Assembly: GCA_025141675.1 (NCBI GenBank)
Contig: CP081161.1
Span: 842,001 to 906,000, forward strand
Direction of reading: 5' to 3'
Origin: Rhodobacteraceae bacterium S2214
GTDB lineage: Bacteria; Pseudomonadota; Alphaproteobacteria; Rhodobacterales; Rhodobacteraceae
DNA length: 64,000 bases
Made by a program: the position numbers and the translations under genes. This document shows, one piece after another, positions 43,041 to 52,589 of the stretch. Under the pieces are notes generated by a model. It saw nothing but the letters and a program-made list of their open reading frames with translations, had not been told where the DNA came from and ran no database searches. How positions within the stretch are numbered: position 1 is the stretch's first letter; the number at the start of each line of letters is the position of its first letter.

Positions 43041-43688
43041 TCAATAATGGGTGCGGGCGGTCAGTCGGTCAGCGTGGTCCAAATGCGGTGAACTGTTAAA
43101 GGTGGATACCAACGGCCCATGATCCGTCACATGAATGCGGTGCACAGATGTGTTCAGGATCGGCAGTGCGATACGGGCCATTTGCGGAATATCCAGACCA
43201 AGGATGCGGGACACCGACTGGGCAATGATCCCGCCAGACGTGACACACAAAATCCGACGACCGGGTTGTGCGGCCATATCCATCACGGCCTGCACACGAT
43301 CGGTAAAATCTTGATAAGTCTCGGTTCCCTTGATGTGGCCGTCTTTCCACGCAGACAGTGTCGCAGGGAAATGGGTCACGAAATCCTCGGGCGATGTGCG
43401 GGTGGTTTCGGGTTGATGGGCGGCCATTTCGTCGGTCAGATCGTAATAGGCGATCTCGTTCAACCGCTCGTCTACGGTCACGTCAGTAAACCCCATACCG
43501 GCGGCTGTTTCTTTCTGACGGCGCAGCGATCCGCTGAAGATGGCGTCAAAGGGGCCATCATGTGCGTGGATCCATTCACCCAGCCATTTGGCCTGCTGGT
43601 GACCCAATTCCGACAGTTTATCGTAGTCGATTTCATTGTCCGCAGCAGAGTTCGCCTGCCCGTGCCGCACCAGTGTAATTTCGCCCAT
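43041..43688 (-). CDS. Histidine phosphatase family protein
   Basis: This 215-residue phosphoglycerate-mutase-like phosphatase carries the LVRHGQA catalytic motif at 5-11 (phosphorylated His). SGSLRRQKETAAG supplies the second Arg, and CVTSGGIIAQ lies where HGG is usual, so the second catalytic His is replaced by Ser, as in some subfamilies. The substrate cannot be told. I chose the ATG at 43688, which places the RHG motif at the usual distance. It is the first gene of a three-gene leftward operon. Confidence 0.85.
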   Translation of the reverse strand: MGEITLVRHGQANSAADNEIDYDKLSELGHQQAKWLGEWIHAHDGPFDAIFSGSLRRQKETAAGMGFTDVTVDERLNEIAYYDLTDEMAAHQPETTRTSPEDFVTHFPATLSAWKDGHIKGTETYQDFTDRVQAVMDMAAQPGRRILCVTSGGIIAQSVSRILGLDIPQMARIALPILNTSVHRIHVTDHGPLVSTFNSSPHLDHADRLTARTHY

Positions 43689-43757
43689 AACAATCCCTTT
43701 TTGTCGCAAGGCCAGAGGTAGGGGGTCTGACTCAACTTGGCAATGTGTGTGGTGATC

Positions 43758-44537
43758 TTAGGCTTTGGTGTCAGGGTAGGGGCGCACGAAAACCCATTTG
43801 TCGCCCTCAGACAGGTCCGGATCAAAGGCATATCCGCCCGTCGTGAAATCCTTCACTTGTTCGGCATCGGTTGCGCGTTCTTCGGTCAGAAAACGGGCCA
43901 TGGCACCGCGTGCGCGTTTTGCAAAGAACGACACGATGCGGGGCTTGTCGTCTTTCACTTCCATAAATTGGGGGGTGATGACGCGCAGCTTCAGCGCCTT
44001 GCGGTCCGCAGCCCCGAAATATTCCTGCGATGCGCAATTGACCAAGGTGTCGGTGTCCAACGCATCCGCCTGTGCATTCAGCGCCTTTGCGATGTCGTCA
44101 CCCCAGTAGTCGTACAAAGACTTGCCGCGCCGCGTTTTCAAACGGCTACCCATTTCCAGACGGTAAGGCTGGATCGCATCCAGTGGGCGCAACAATCCGT
44201 ACAGACCGGACAAAATCCGCAAATGATCTTGGGCCCAATTCAGATCGTCGGGTTCCAGCGTCTTCGCCTCTAACCCCTGATATGTATCGCCGTTGAACGC
44301 CAATGCAGCAGGCTTTGTCATGTCCGGCGTAGGCTCTGCTGCGAAGGCGCGAAAACGGTCGCGATTCAGGCGCGCCAAGTCGTCAGAGATGCTCATCAGA
44401 TCGCGCAAACCGCCCAATGTCAGGTTCTTGGCGGTCTTTGACAACCGCACGGCGTCCGCCTGAAAATCCGGTTGCGTGACCGTAATGTCGACGGGATCCA
44501 TGTCCAGTGATTTGGCGGGCGAAATGACGGTCAACAT
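43758..44537 (-). CDS. yaaA: Peroxide stress protein YaaA
   Basis: This 259-residue protein of the YaaA/DUF328 family has MLTVISPAKSLDM at the N-terminus, PAALAFNGDTYQGLEA, LRILSGLYGLLRPLDAIQPYRLEMG and, near the end, YAFDPDLSEGDKWVFVR. In E. coli, YaaA lowers intracellular iron damage during hydrogen peroxide stress, and the family fold has a DNA-binding-like helix-hairpin-helix. Length and motifs are standard. It stands alone, about 70 bp from the histidine phosphatase gene. Expression control cannot be read from the upstream sequence. Confidence 0.95.
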   Translation of the reverse strand: MLTVISPAKSLDMDPVDITVTQPDFQADAVRLSKTAKNLTLGGLRDLMSISDDLARLNRDRFRAFAAEPTPDMTKPAALAFNGDTYQGLEAKTLEPDDLNWAQDHLRILSGLYGLLRPLDAIQPYRLEMGSRLKTRRGKSLYDYWGDDIAKALNAQADALDTDTLVNCASQEYFGAADRKALKLRVITPQFMEVKDDKPRIVSFFAKRARGAMARFLTEERATDAEQVKDFTTGGYAFDPDLSEGDKWVFVRPYPDTKA

Positions 44538-44729
44538 GGCGCATGTTCCTCTGGCAGCGGGCGTTGGCGTAGATGTATCACGCAGGTTCGCGTTGACCAG
44601 TCCAGCGGTTCAATTCGGCCAGCGTTTCAATTTACGTTTAGGTCACATTTGTTAATGCGGGTGCGATAGAACTGCGGTATCCCTAAGGTCTGTACCCTGC
44701 AGCCGAAGCGACCAAAGGCCCGCAACCCT

Positions 44730-45266
44730 ATGAACCGATTAGAAATTGAAACCCTGATCAGCAGCGTCGCCCTTGGCGATCGTAAAGCATTTAATGCGCT
44801 TTATGATGCCACTAGCGCGAAACTTTTGGGGGTGTGCCTGCGTATCTTACATGACCGCGCCGCAGCAGAGGACGCCATGCAGGACACGTTTATCAAAGTC
44901 TGGAAAAATGCCGACCGCTTTGCGGTAAACGGCTATAGCCCGATGACGTGGTTGATCACGATTGCGCGCAATACGGCCATTGACCGGTTGCGGGCGAACA
45001 AACCATCTGTCGACATCGAAGATTATACAGACACGATCGCAGCATCTGGCCCAACCGCCGAAGGACAAGTGATCGCATCGGCAGAGGCACGGCGCATCAC
45101 CAAATGCTTTGGCGAATTGGAACCAACACGCAGCGCGGCCATCAAAGCAGCCTACCTAGACGGTTTGCCATATGCCGACCTTGCCACGAAATTTAACGTA
45201 CCTCTGAACACAATGCGCACTTGGTTACGGCGCGGCCTTATCGCACTGCGGGAGTGTATGTCGTAA
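44730..45266 (+). CDS. ECF sigma factor, SigK/RpoE type
   Basis: This 178-residue sigma factor has region 2 in FNALYDATSAKLLGVCLRIL, then AEDAMQDTFIKVWKNADRF and PMTWLITIARNTAIDRLRA. Region 4 is ELEPTRSAAIKAAYLDGLPY, then LATKFNVPLNTMRTWLRRGL. The cognate anti-sigma gene starts on its stop codon (TAATG), and that partner is of the membrane-bound RskA type, so this sigma belongs to the ECF19/SigK group. Stress signal and regulon are unknown. It is distinct from the RpoE/ChrR pair 9 kb upstream; the N-termini and anti-sigma types differ. Confidence 0.92.
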   Translation: MNRLEIETLISSVALGDRKAFNALYDATSAKLLGVCLRILHDRAAAEDAMQDTFIKVWKNADRFAVNGYSPMTWLITIARNTAIDRLRANKPSVDIEDYTDTIAASGPTAEGQVIASAEARRITKCFGELEPTRSAAIKAAYLDGLPYADLATKFNVPLNTMRTWLRRGLIALRECMS

Positions 45267-45958
45267 TGAGCAAACAAGCAGACATGACCCCCGACGACAC
45301 CGAATTTGCAGCCGAATACGTTTTGCGCGTGTTGCCTGACGACGCCCATCGGGCAGCGGCGGCGCGTGCCGCGTCTGATCCTGAATTCGCAGCACAAGTG
45401 CGCGAATGGGAAGACCGGCTTGCACCGCTGACTGACGAAATCATGCCCGTGACCCCGTCCGGCATCGCAAAATCCGACCTGATGGAACGCCTGTTTGGTG
45501 TCGATCCGGCTCCGGGCCTTCTGGGACGGGTCGGGTTCTGGAAAGGTCTGACCGTCGTCTTGTCGGGTGCGGCAATCGCGTCAACGCTGATCTTGTTTGG
45601 GCCAACCGAACCTGTTGCCGTAGGGCCGACATATGTGTCCGAACTGGCCGCCGAAAACGATGATCTGCGTATCTTGGCAGTTTACGATGTCGGTGCTGAA
45701 AATATCCAAATCACACGGACATCAGGTGCCGCGAACGATGGTCGTAGCTTACAGCTTTGGTGTCTTGTCGATGGTGTCGAACCGCGCCCTGTGGGTGTTT
45801 TGACCGATGATCCGACCGCAACGATCCGCTTGCCCGCCGCGTGGTTCGATGGCGTCGATAACTGGAGCCTTGCCGTTAGTGACGAACCGCTAGGTGGATC
45901 GCCGACCGGTCTGCCAACTGGTGACGTCTTGGCTGTCGCGGAAATGACGCGTCTGTAA
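45266..45958 (+). CDS. RskA-type anti-sigma factor
   Basis: This 230-residue anti-sigma factor has a short N-terminal zinc-independent anti-sigma region (DDTEFAAEYVLRVLPDDAHR), one central membrane helix (GFWKGLTVVLSGAAIASTLI) and a periplasmic C-terminal RskA domain (SLQLWCLVDGVEPRPVGVL, then NWSLAVSDEPLGGSPTGLPT). It should hold the upstream sigma factor at the membrane and release it on an envelope signal, often by proteolysis. The ATG at 45266 overlaps the sigma stop. It is convergent with recQ, four bases away. Confidence 0.92.
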   Translation: MSKQADMTPDDTEFAAEYVLRVLPDDAHRAAAARAASDPEFAAQVREWEDRLAPLTDEIMPVTPSGIAKSDLMERLFGVDPAPGLLGRVGFWKGLTVVLSGAAIASTLILFGPTEPVAVGPTYVSELAAENDDLRILAVYDVGAENIQITRTSGAANDGRSLQLWCLVDGVEPRPVGVLTDDPTATIRLPAAWFDGVDNWSLAVSDEPLGGSPTGLPTGDVLAVAEMTRL

Positions 45959-45961
45959 CGC

Positions 45962-47998
45962 TTAAGCGCTTTCGAGCACCTCAAGGAACGCATCGCCAAA
46001 GCGTTCGGCGTATTTTTCGCCGATCAGCCTTTCGATCATCGTGCTATCCGCGCCGCGCAGTTGTGCGACTTTGGCCAGCAACGACGCATTCAGGCTCATC
46101 GGTTTATCCGCACCATGCGGGCCGCGTTGTAGGTCGGTCTGGACAGCCAGCAACCGATCATAAACGTCGCCTTCATTGCGACCAGCCAGCTTGCGGCGCT
46201 GCGGATGCAGCTGTTCTGCCTCGCCTGCGATCACCTCAAGAAACGCATTGCCGTAGCTTTCCAGTTTCTTCGCGCCGACACCGCCAATACGGGCCATATC
46301 GTCCAGCGTCATGGGACGCTTTTCGGCCATTTCGATCAACGTACGGTCGTTGAAAATGATATAGGCAGGGGCGTTTGCCTGTTCGGCCAGATAACGGCGC
46401 TTTGCTTTGAGCGCGGACAGCAGCGGCGCGTCTTCTTCGCTCACCATCTGGCGGACTTTCGGGCTCGTACCTTTTGCCGCGCGGATCGTATCACGGCGCA
46501 GTTCAATCGACGCTTCGCCCTTCAAAATCGGAATCGCCCCGTCCGTCATGCGCAGCGCACCATGCCGCGCAGGATCAGGCCGCATCAGATCATGACCCAT
46601 CATCTGCCGGAAAATCGCCTGCCATTGGCGGCGGTCGTATTCCTTCCCGACACCATAAGTCGGCAGGCTGTCATGACCACGCTGGCGGATTTTGTCCGTA
46701 TTTGCGCCAAGCAGAATGTCGATCAGATGACCCGACCCGAACCATTCTTCTGTCCGCAACGCGGCTGACAAGGCCATGCGCACAGGCGTGGTCGCATCGA
46801 AAATCTCGGCGGGTTTATCGCACAGATCACATTTGCCGCACGGCTCTGGATTTTCGCCAAAGTAACGCAGCAGATTTACGCGCCGACATCGCAGCGCCTC
46901 TGCCAACCCTAGCAACGCATTCAAACGCCCATGATCAGCAGCACGCCTTTCGGGTGGCGCAATCCCTTCGTCGATCTGCTGGCGGCGATACCGGATATCG
47001 TCGGGGCCAAACAACGTCAGCGTCTCAGCAGGATCACCATCCCGACCGGCACGACCGATTTCTTGGTAATACGCTTCAATGGATTTCGGCAGATCAGCAT
47101 GCGCGACCCAGCGGATGTCAGGCTTATCGATCCCCATTCCGAAGGCCACGGTCGCAACCACGATCAACCCGTCTTCCTGCTGAAAGCGGCGTTCCACATC
47201 GCGACGTTCTTCGGCGTCCATCCCGCCGTGGTAATAACAGGCGGAATGTCCGACCTCGCGCAGCGCACCCGCCAGCGTTTCGGTTTTTGCACGCGTGCCG
47301 CAATAGACAATGCCGGACTGGCCTTTGCGCGCACTTGCAAAGTTCAGGATTTGGGCGCGGGGCCCGTCCTTCACTTGAAACGCGAGGTGGATATTCGGGC
47401 GGTCAAAACCATACAAAAACGTCGCAGGCTTTTCACCGTCGAACAGTTTGCGAATGATCTCTTCTTGGGTCTCGGCATCTGCCGTGGCGGTAAATGCGGC
47501 CAATGGCACATCCAGCGTCGCCCGCAGTTCACCGATCCGCAGGTAATCTGGACGGAAATCATGGCCCCATTGGGAAACACAATGCGCCTCGTCGACAGCA
47601 ATCATGCTGACACCCGCACGGCGCAGCATATTAATCGTCCCGCTCGATGACAGACGTTCAGGGGCCATATACAGCAGCTTCAGCGTACCGGCTTCAAGCC
47701 CGCGCCAGACGGCGTCGGTTTCTTCATCCGTATTGCCGGACGTTAGCGCACCGGCCTCGACCCCCGCTTCGCGCAGGCCCCGCACCTGATCGCGCATCAA
47801 CGCAATCAGCGGGGAAATCACGACAGTGACACCATCGCGGACCAATGCTGGCAATTGAAAACATAAGGATTTGCCGCCACCCGTTGGCATGATCGCCAGC
47901 GTATTGCGCCCATCAACAACAGCTTCGACAATGTCTTGTTGGCCGGGCCGGAAGGCATCGAATCCAAACACATCACGAAGTAGCGTGGTAGCGCCCAT
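45962..47998 (-). CDS. recQ: ATP-dependent DNA helicase RecQ
   Basis: This 678-residue 3'-5' helicase acts in recombination and stalled-fork repair. The DEAD/DEAH-type core has PTGGGKS at 38-44, DEAH at 136-139 and the RecQ-specific CVSQWGHDFRP aromatic loop. It continues with helicase C motifs (ATVAFGMGIDKPDIR, then QEIGRAGRDG), the zinc-binding domain (CRRVNLLRYFGENPEPCGKC), a winged helix and a C-terminal HRDC domain (about 520-600). A further short helical tail follows the HRDC. It is transcribed leftward and convergent with the anti-sigma gene. Length is slightly above E. coli RecQ. Confidence 0.96.
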   Translation of the reverse strand: MGATTLLRDVFGFDAFRPGQQDIVEAVVDGRNTLAIMPTGGGKSLCFQLPALVRDGVTVVISPLIALMRDQVRGLREAGVEAGALTSGNTDEETDAVWRGLEAGTLKLLYMAPERLSSSGTINMLRRAGVSMIAVDEAHCVSQWGHDFRPDYLRIGELRATLDVPLAAFTATADAETQEEIIRKLFDGEKPATFLYGFDRPNIHLAFQVKDGPRAQILNFASARKGQSGIVYCGTRAKTETLAGALREVGHSACYYHGGMDAEERRDVERRFQQEDGLIVVATVAFGMGIDKPDIRWVAHADLPKSIEAYYQEIGRAGRDGDPAETLTLFGPDDIRYRRQQIDEGIAPPERRAADHGRLNALLGLAEALRCRRVNLLRYFGENPEPCGKCDLCDKPAEIFDATTPVRMALSAALRTEEWFGSGHLIDILLGANTDKIRQRGHDSLPTYGVGKEYDRRQWQAIFRQMMGHDLMRPDPARHGALRMTDGAIPILKGEASIELRRDTIRAAKGTSPKVRQMVSEEDAPLLSALKAKRRYLAEQANAPAYIIFNDRTLIEMAEKRPMTLDDMARIGGVGAKKLESYGNAFLEVIAGEAEQLHPQRRKLAGRNEGDVYDRLLAVQTDLQRGPHGADKPMSLNASLLAKVAQLRGADSTMIERLIGEKYAERFGDAFLEVLESA

Positions 47999-48001
47999 CG
48001 G

Positions 48002-48225
48002 GGAAATCCTGTTGTTTTTTGTTATCTGCTCGTTTGCCTAACAGTCTCATATGAATGCCCTCTAAACAAGGGCGAAGGATGCGGTGATACGCCGCCGCAC
48101 CGCTTCTTTTGGTCATAAATACCTGCGCCGCAGGCATCGCATTTTCTAGAAAATGCGACTAGCGGGGGCTGGCCCCCGCGCGCGACATTTGCGGAGGCCA
48201 GTCCAGTTATTACGGACAGATGAAA
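48002..48225. repeat. Three consecutive palindromes between recQ and the thiolase gene
   Basis: Within 60 bp lie CCTGC-GCC-GCAGG (48122-48134), the perfect 20-bp palindrome CGCATTTTCTAGAAAATGCG (48138-48157) and GCGGGGGC-TG-GCCCCCGC (48162-48179). The order and compactness resemble a rhodobacterial intergenic repeat unit. It may end thiolase transcription, though no T-run is present. The rest of the gap contains the recQ upstream region. Confidence 0.7.
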
Positions 48226-49401
48226 TCAGAGCCGCTCAATCGCAAGCGCGATGCCCTGACCGCCACCGATGCACATCGTGATCAAAGCGCGTTTGCCGCT
48301 GATGCGTTCCAGTTCATACATCGCCTTCACCGTGATGATCGCACCTGTCGCGCCAACCGGATGGCCAAGCGCAATCGCACCACCATTCGGGTTGACCTTC
48401 GTGGGGTCCAGTTCAAGGGCGCGATTAACTGCGATGGCCTGCGCGGCAAAGGCTTCGTTGGATTCGATCACATCGAAATCAGACGCCTTTAGGCCGGTTT
48501 TCTTCAACAGATTTTGCACAGCAGGCACAGGCCCGATGCCCATAACTTCTGGCCGTACACCTGCGTGGGCGTAGCCCAAAACGCGGAACGCTGGCGTCAG
48601 GCCAGCCGCGACCGCTGCCGCTTCCGTTGCCATAACAATCGCAGCAGCCCCGTCGTTCAGGCCTGATGCGTTGCCAGCCGTGACGCTGCCGTCTTTCTGG
48701 AATGCAGGACGCAGGCCTGCGAGTGCATCCAGTGTTGTGGCCTTTGGATGTTCATCCGTGGCAAATTCAACAGTGTCGCGGCGTTTGCGTACTTCGACCG
48801 GAACGATCTGATCGTCAAACCGACCTGCTGCAATCGCGGCGGCCGCACGTGTCTGGCTTTCCATCGCAAAGGCGTCTTGGTCTTCGCGTGTGATGCTGTG
48901 TTCACCCGCCACGTTTTCTGCCGTCACGCCCATATGGCCTGTCCCGAACGGACAGTTCAACGCGCCGAGCATCATGTCCTGGGACTTGATATCACCCATC
49001 TTCGCGCCCCAACGGGCGTCGGTCATGATGTAAGGCGACCGCGACATGTTTTCAGTCCCGCCCGCCAACGCGAAATCGGCGTCACCCAGCGACAGCGCTT
49101 GGAACATCGACACAATCGCTTGCACACCAGACCCGCATAAACGGTTCACGTTCATCGCAGGCACGGTATCCGGCACGCCCGCTTGCATCGCGGCGACGCG
49201 GCTGACGTACATGTCTTTGGGCTCTGTGTTGATCACGTGCCCGAATGCGACTTGGCCGATTTGATCCGCTGCAATGCCCGCACGGCTGATCGCCGCCTGC
49301 GCGACGGTCGTGCCAAGCGTGATCGGCGTCGTTCCCGCCAATGACCCGCCAAAGCCGCCGATCGCTGTCCGCGCGCCACCCAAAATTACGATATCCGTCA
49401 T
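48226..49401 (-). CDS. phaA: Acetyl-CoA acetyltransferase (thiolase)
   Basis: This 391-residue biosynthetic-type thiolase condenses two acetyl-CoA into acetoacetyl-CoA, or does the reverse, feeding polyhydroxybutyrate or ketone metabolism. The acyl-enzyme Cys lies in NRLCGSGVQAIVSM near residue 90, the NEAFAAQ block and GGAIALGHPVGATG give His, and CIGGGQGIALAIERL holds the C-terminal Cys. I chose the ATG at 49401 with GGGAGGAT upstream. No phaB is adjacent, so the role could also be degradative (atoB). Confidence 0.93.
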   Translation of the reverse strand: MTDIVILGGARTAIGGFGGSLAGTTPITLGTTVAQAAISRAGIAADQIGQVAFGHVINTEPKDMYVSRVAAMQAGVPDTVPAMNVNRLCGSGVQAIVSMFQALSLGDADFALAGGTENMSRSPYIMTDARWGAKMGDIKSQDMMLGALNCPFGTGHMGVTAENVAGEHSITREDQDAFAMESQTRAAAAIAAGRFDDQIVPVEVRKRRDTVEFATDEHPKATTLDALAGLRPAFQKDGSVTAGNASGLNDGAAAIVMATEAAAVAAGLTPAFRVLGYAHAGVRPEVMGIGPVPAVQNLLKKTGLKASDFDVIESNEAFAAQAIAVNRALELDPTKVNPNGGAIALGHPVGATGAIITVKAMYELERISGKRALITMCIGGGQGIALAIERL

Positions 49402-49545
49402 AGTAAATCCTCCCGTTTCGCCCTGCTTATCGCAAACACAGGCCAGCGCGAGGTAGGACGTTGGGTCATAAATCTTCACAACGCCCGCGACCTGCGCTTT
49501 CCTCTCGCCTCTGGCGTGTTAGGTCTGGGGCAAAGGAAGATGCCG

Positions 49546-50202
49546 ATGCTGCTGAACGCGACCAATATTCACAAGACATTTCACACCGCTGATGGGCCGT
49601 TCGCGGTGCTGCGCGGTGTCGACCTGACATTAGACGCTGGCGAAAGCCTCGCGTTAACCGGTGAAAGCGGCAGTGGCAAAAGCACGCTGCTTCATCTGAT
49701 TGGCGGTCTTGATACGCCAGATCAGGGGCAGATCATGATTGATGGCGTGGACATTGCCGCGATGGATGACACGGGTCGTGCGACGCTGCGGCGTGGCACC
49801 GTTGGCGTCGTCTTTCAGCAGTTCAACCTGATCCCAAGCCTGCGGGTCGCGGACAATATCGCGTTTCAGGCCCGTCTTGCGGGCACGAACGACACTGCAT
49901 GGAACGCACACCTTGCTGATAGCATGGGCCTGACCCCGCATCTGCGCAAATATCCGGAACAACTGTCTGGTGGGCAACAACAGCGCGTGGCGATTGCCCG
50001 CACGCTGGCCCCGCGCCCCAAGCTGGTGCTGGCGGATGAACCTACTGGTAATCTGGACGAGGCGACAGCGGACGACGTCATGTCCCTGATGCTGGCGCTG
50101 GTTGCCGATACGGGGGCTGGCCTGTTGATGGTCACGCATTCCGACGCGCTAGCGGGGCGTCTCGCGCGGCGCGTTCATCTGCGGGCAGGGCAGGTCGCGT
50201 GA
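49546..50202 (+). CDS. ABC transporter ATP-binding protein (LolD/MacB type)
   Basis: This 218-residue ATPase drives the FtsX-type permease encoded downstream. Walker A is GESGSGKST, the Q-loop is [11 protein letters not shown], the signature is [16 protein letters not shown], Walker B is [12 protein letters not shown] and the switch is MVTHS. I chose the ATG at 49546 because AAAGGA lies eight bases upstream; ATG or GTG codons a few positions earlier have worse spacing. It overlaps the permease by 4 bp. This subfamily exports lipoproteins, peptides or other envelope-bound substrates from the inner membrane. Confidence 0.92.
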   Translation: MLLNATNIHKTFHTADGPFAVLRGVDLTLDAGESLALTGESGSGKSTLLHLIGGLDTPDQGQIMIDGVDIAAMDDTGRATLRRGTVGVVFQQFNLIPSLRVADNIAFQARLAGTNDTAWNAHLADSMGLTPHLRKYPEQLSGGQQQRVAIARTLAPRPKLVLADEPTGNLDEATADDVMSLMLALVADTGAGLLMVTHSDALAGRLARRVHLRAGQVA

Positions 50203-52589
50203 CGCGGGCCGCCCTTTCTGCACTCCTGTCGCACTGGCGGCGCAATCCCTTGCAATTGTTCACTTTGCTGGCCGGATTGGCGCTGGCGACCGCATTGTGG
50301 TCCGGCGTGCAGGCCGTGAACGCAGAAGCGCGCGCCAGCTACGACAATGCCGCCGCGACCTTGGGCGAAGCCAGTTTTGATCAACTCGTGTCCAGCGAGG
50401 ACGCACCGATTGCCCAAACCGATTATGTCGCACTGCGCCGCGCGGGCTGGCTGGTCAGTCCCGTTGTCGAAGGGCAGATCAACGGCGTTCGTCTGATCGG
50501 GATCGATCCGCTGACTGCGCCGGGTGGTCTTGGTCCCGTTGATCTTGTGGCAGGTGCGGACATTGGCGCATTTCTGTCGAGCAACGGCCAAATCTTCGGC
50601 ACAGCTGACACAATTGCGGCCTTGGGCGCGTTGGACGTGGACGGCGTTATCACACCGGAAACCGCCCCGAATGTCGCCTATACTGACATCGGCGTCGCGC
50701 AGCGTCTTCTTAATCGTTCCGATCAAATTGATCTGCTTGTCGTTGCGGCTGACCAGCCCATCGTGCAAACACCACTGACAGAGATCGCCCCGAACCTGAT
50801 CCGTCGTACCGCCCAAGCTGGATCTGATGTGGCGAAGCTCACCGATAGTTTTCATCTTAATCTCACCGCATTTGGACTGCTGTCCTTTGCCGTCGGCATT
50901 TTCATCGTGAACGGGGCGATTGGTCTCGCGTTTGAACAGCGCAGGCCCGTCGTTCGCACGTTGCGGGCGCTGGGCGTGCCGTTGAACCGTTTGATCGGGC
51001 TGATCGCGGTCGAACTTATGCTCATGGCGCTCGTTGCGGGCATCATCGGGGTGGCGCTTGGGTACGTCATCGCGGGGCTTTTACTGCCGGGGGTCGCCGC
51101 GACGTTGAACGGACTTTACGGGGCAGAGGTGGCTGGCACCCTGCAACTGCGCCCCAGTTGGTGGCTGTCAGGTCTGGCGATTGCGCTGGGCGGCACAGCC
51201 GTCGCAGCGGCAGGGGCACTATGGAAACTCAGCCGGATGCCATTGCTCGCCGCGGCACAACCCCGCGCCATGGCGATGGCGGCAGGACGCCGCGCGCAGG
51301 TGCAAGGCATATTGGCGGCGGTTCTAATCGGCACGGCAGTCATCTTGGCACTGACTGCACAGGGACTGGTCGCAGGTTTCGCCATGCTCGCGGCCCTTTT
51401 GATTGGCGCGGCGCTTGGTCTGCCTGTGATCCTTAGCGTTTGTTTGGCTTTCGGGGCGAACCGCGCCAAAGGCGTCATCGCGCAATGGTTTTGGGCGGAC
51501 ACGCGGCAGCAACTACCGGGTCTATCGCTCGCGCTCATGGCCTTGTTGCTTGCGATGGCGGCAAACGTGGGCGTGTCGACGATGGTCAGCAGTTTTCGCC
51601 TGACCTTCGTCGGTTTCCTTGATCAACGCCTCGCGTCGGAACTGTACGTCACGGCCACCGACACAGTGCAAGCCGACGCCATTATCGACCGGATCGCACC
51701 CGAAGTGGACATCGTCCTGCCCATCATGGCGGCCACAATCCCGCTGGAAGGCATCCAGACCGAAGTCTACGGCACCCGCATCCACAGCACCTATCGCGAC
51801 AACTGGATCTTGCTGGAAAGCGGTGACGCGCCGTGGGACCGCGTTGAGGCAGGCGAGGCAATCTTGATCAACGAACAATTGTTCCGGCGGGCGGATTTGC
51901 GGGTCGGTGATACGCTGGACGTCGACGGCGAACCGCTGGTGATCGCGGGCGTTTATGGGGATTACGGCAACCCGATCGGGCAGGCTGTGATCGGCGAAGA
52001 TATCTTCGCACGGATGTACCCCGACATCAGCCCGCTGCGGTTTGGCCTACGGATCACCGACGGCGATGTGGGTCGCGTGCGGATGATCCTAAACGAAGAG
52101 GTCGGCATCCCAGAGGCGAACATGATCAACCAAGCGGGGATCAAAGCGTTTTCGCTCGACGTCTTTGATCGCACCTTCATCGTCACAACAGCATTGAATG
52201 TGCTGACACTCGCCGTCGCTGGTTTCGCGATTCTGATGAGCTTGCTGACATTGGCCACGATGCGCGTCCCACAGCTTGCCCCTGCTTGGGCGGTGGGCGT
52301 GACGCGCAAACAACTCGGGCGGCTCGAAGTATTGCGTGCAATCTTGCTTGCGTTGCTTACTGCAGTCATCGCCTTGCCGCTGGGCCTTGGGCTAGCGTGG
52401 GCACTACTAGCGGTCGTGAACGTCGCGGCCTTCGGGTGGGAACTGCCGATGTATTTCTTCCCGTGGGATTACGTGAGGCTGTTCGGTTTCGCGGTTCTCG
52501 CAGCCGCTGTCGCCGCCCTTTGGCCCGCCATCAGGCTGGCCCGCACCCCGCCTGCTGATCTGCTCAAGGTGTTTTCCCATGAACGTTAA
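50199..52589 (+). CDS. FtsX-like ABC transporter permease
   Basis: This 796-residue permease has two FtsX/MacB-PCD halves. It begins with a membrane helix (PLQLFTLLAGLALATALWSG) and a large periplasmic domain (about 40-225). Three helices follow, starting SFHLNLTAFGLLSFAVGIFI. The second half repeats the plan after LPGLSLALMALLLAMAANVG and ends with three helices. The GTG start overlaps the ATPase stop (GTGA). With the lipocalin-like gene downstream it makes an AttEFGH-like export set. The substrate is unknown; no biosynthetic genes adjoin. Confidence 0.9.
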   Translation: MTRAALSALLSHWRRNPLQLFTLLAGLALATALWSGVQAVNAEARASYDNAAATLGEASFDQLVSSEDAPIAQTDYVALRRAGWLVSPVVEGQINGVRLIGIDPLTAPGGLGPVDLVAGADIGAFLSSNGQIFGTADTIAALGALDVDGVITPETAPNVAYTDIGVAQRLLNRSDQIDLLVVAADQPIVQTPLTEIAPNLIRRTAQAGSDVAKLTDSFHLNLTAFGLLSFAVGIFIVNGAIGLAFEQRRPVVRTLRALGVPLNRLIGLIAVELMLMALVAGIIGVALGYVIAGLLLPGVAATLNGLYGAEVAGTLQLRPSWWLSGLAIALGGTAVAAAGALWKLSRMPLLAAAQPRAMAMAAGRRAQVQGILAAVLIGTAVILALTAQGLVAGFAMLAALLIGAALGLPVILSVCLAFGANRAKGVIAQWFWADTRQQLPGLSLALMALLLAMAANVGVSTMVSSFRLTFVGFLDQRLASELYVTATDTVQADAIIDRIAPEVDIVLPIMAATIPLEGIQTEVYGTRIHSTYRDNWILLESGDAPWDRVEAGEAILINEQLFRRADLRVGDTLDVDGEPLVIAGVYGDYGNPIGQAVIGEDIFARMYPDISPLRFGLRITDGDVGRVRMILNEEVGIPEANMINQAGIKAFSLDVFDRTFIVTTALNVLTLAVAGFAILMSLLTLATMRVPQLAPAWAVGVTRKQLGRLEVLRAILLALLTAVIALPLGLGLAWALLAVVNVAAFGWELPMYFFPWDYVRLFGFAVLAAAVAALWPAIRLARTPPADLLKVFSHER

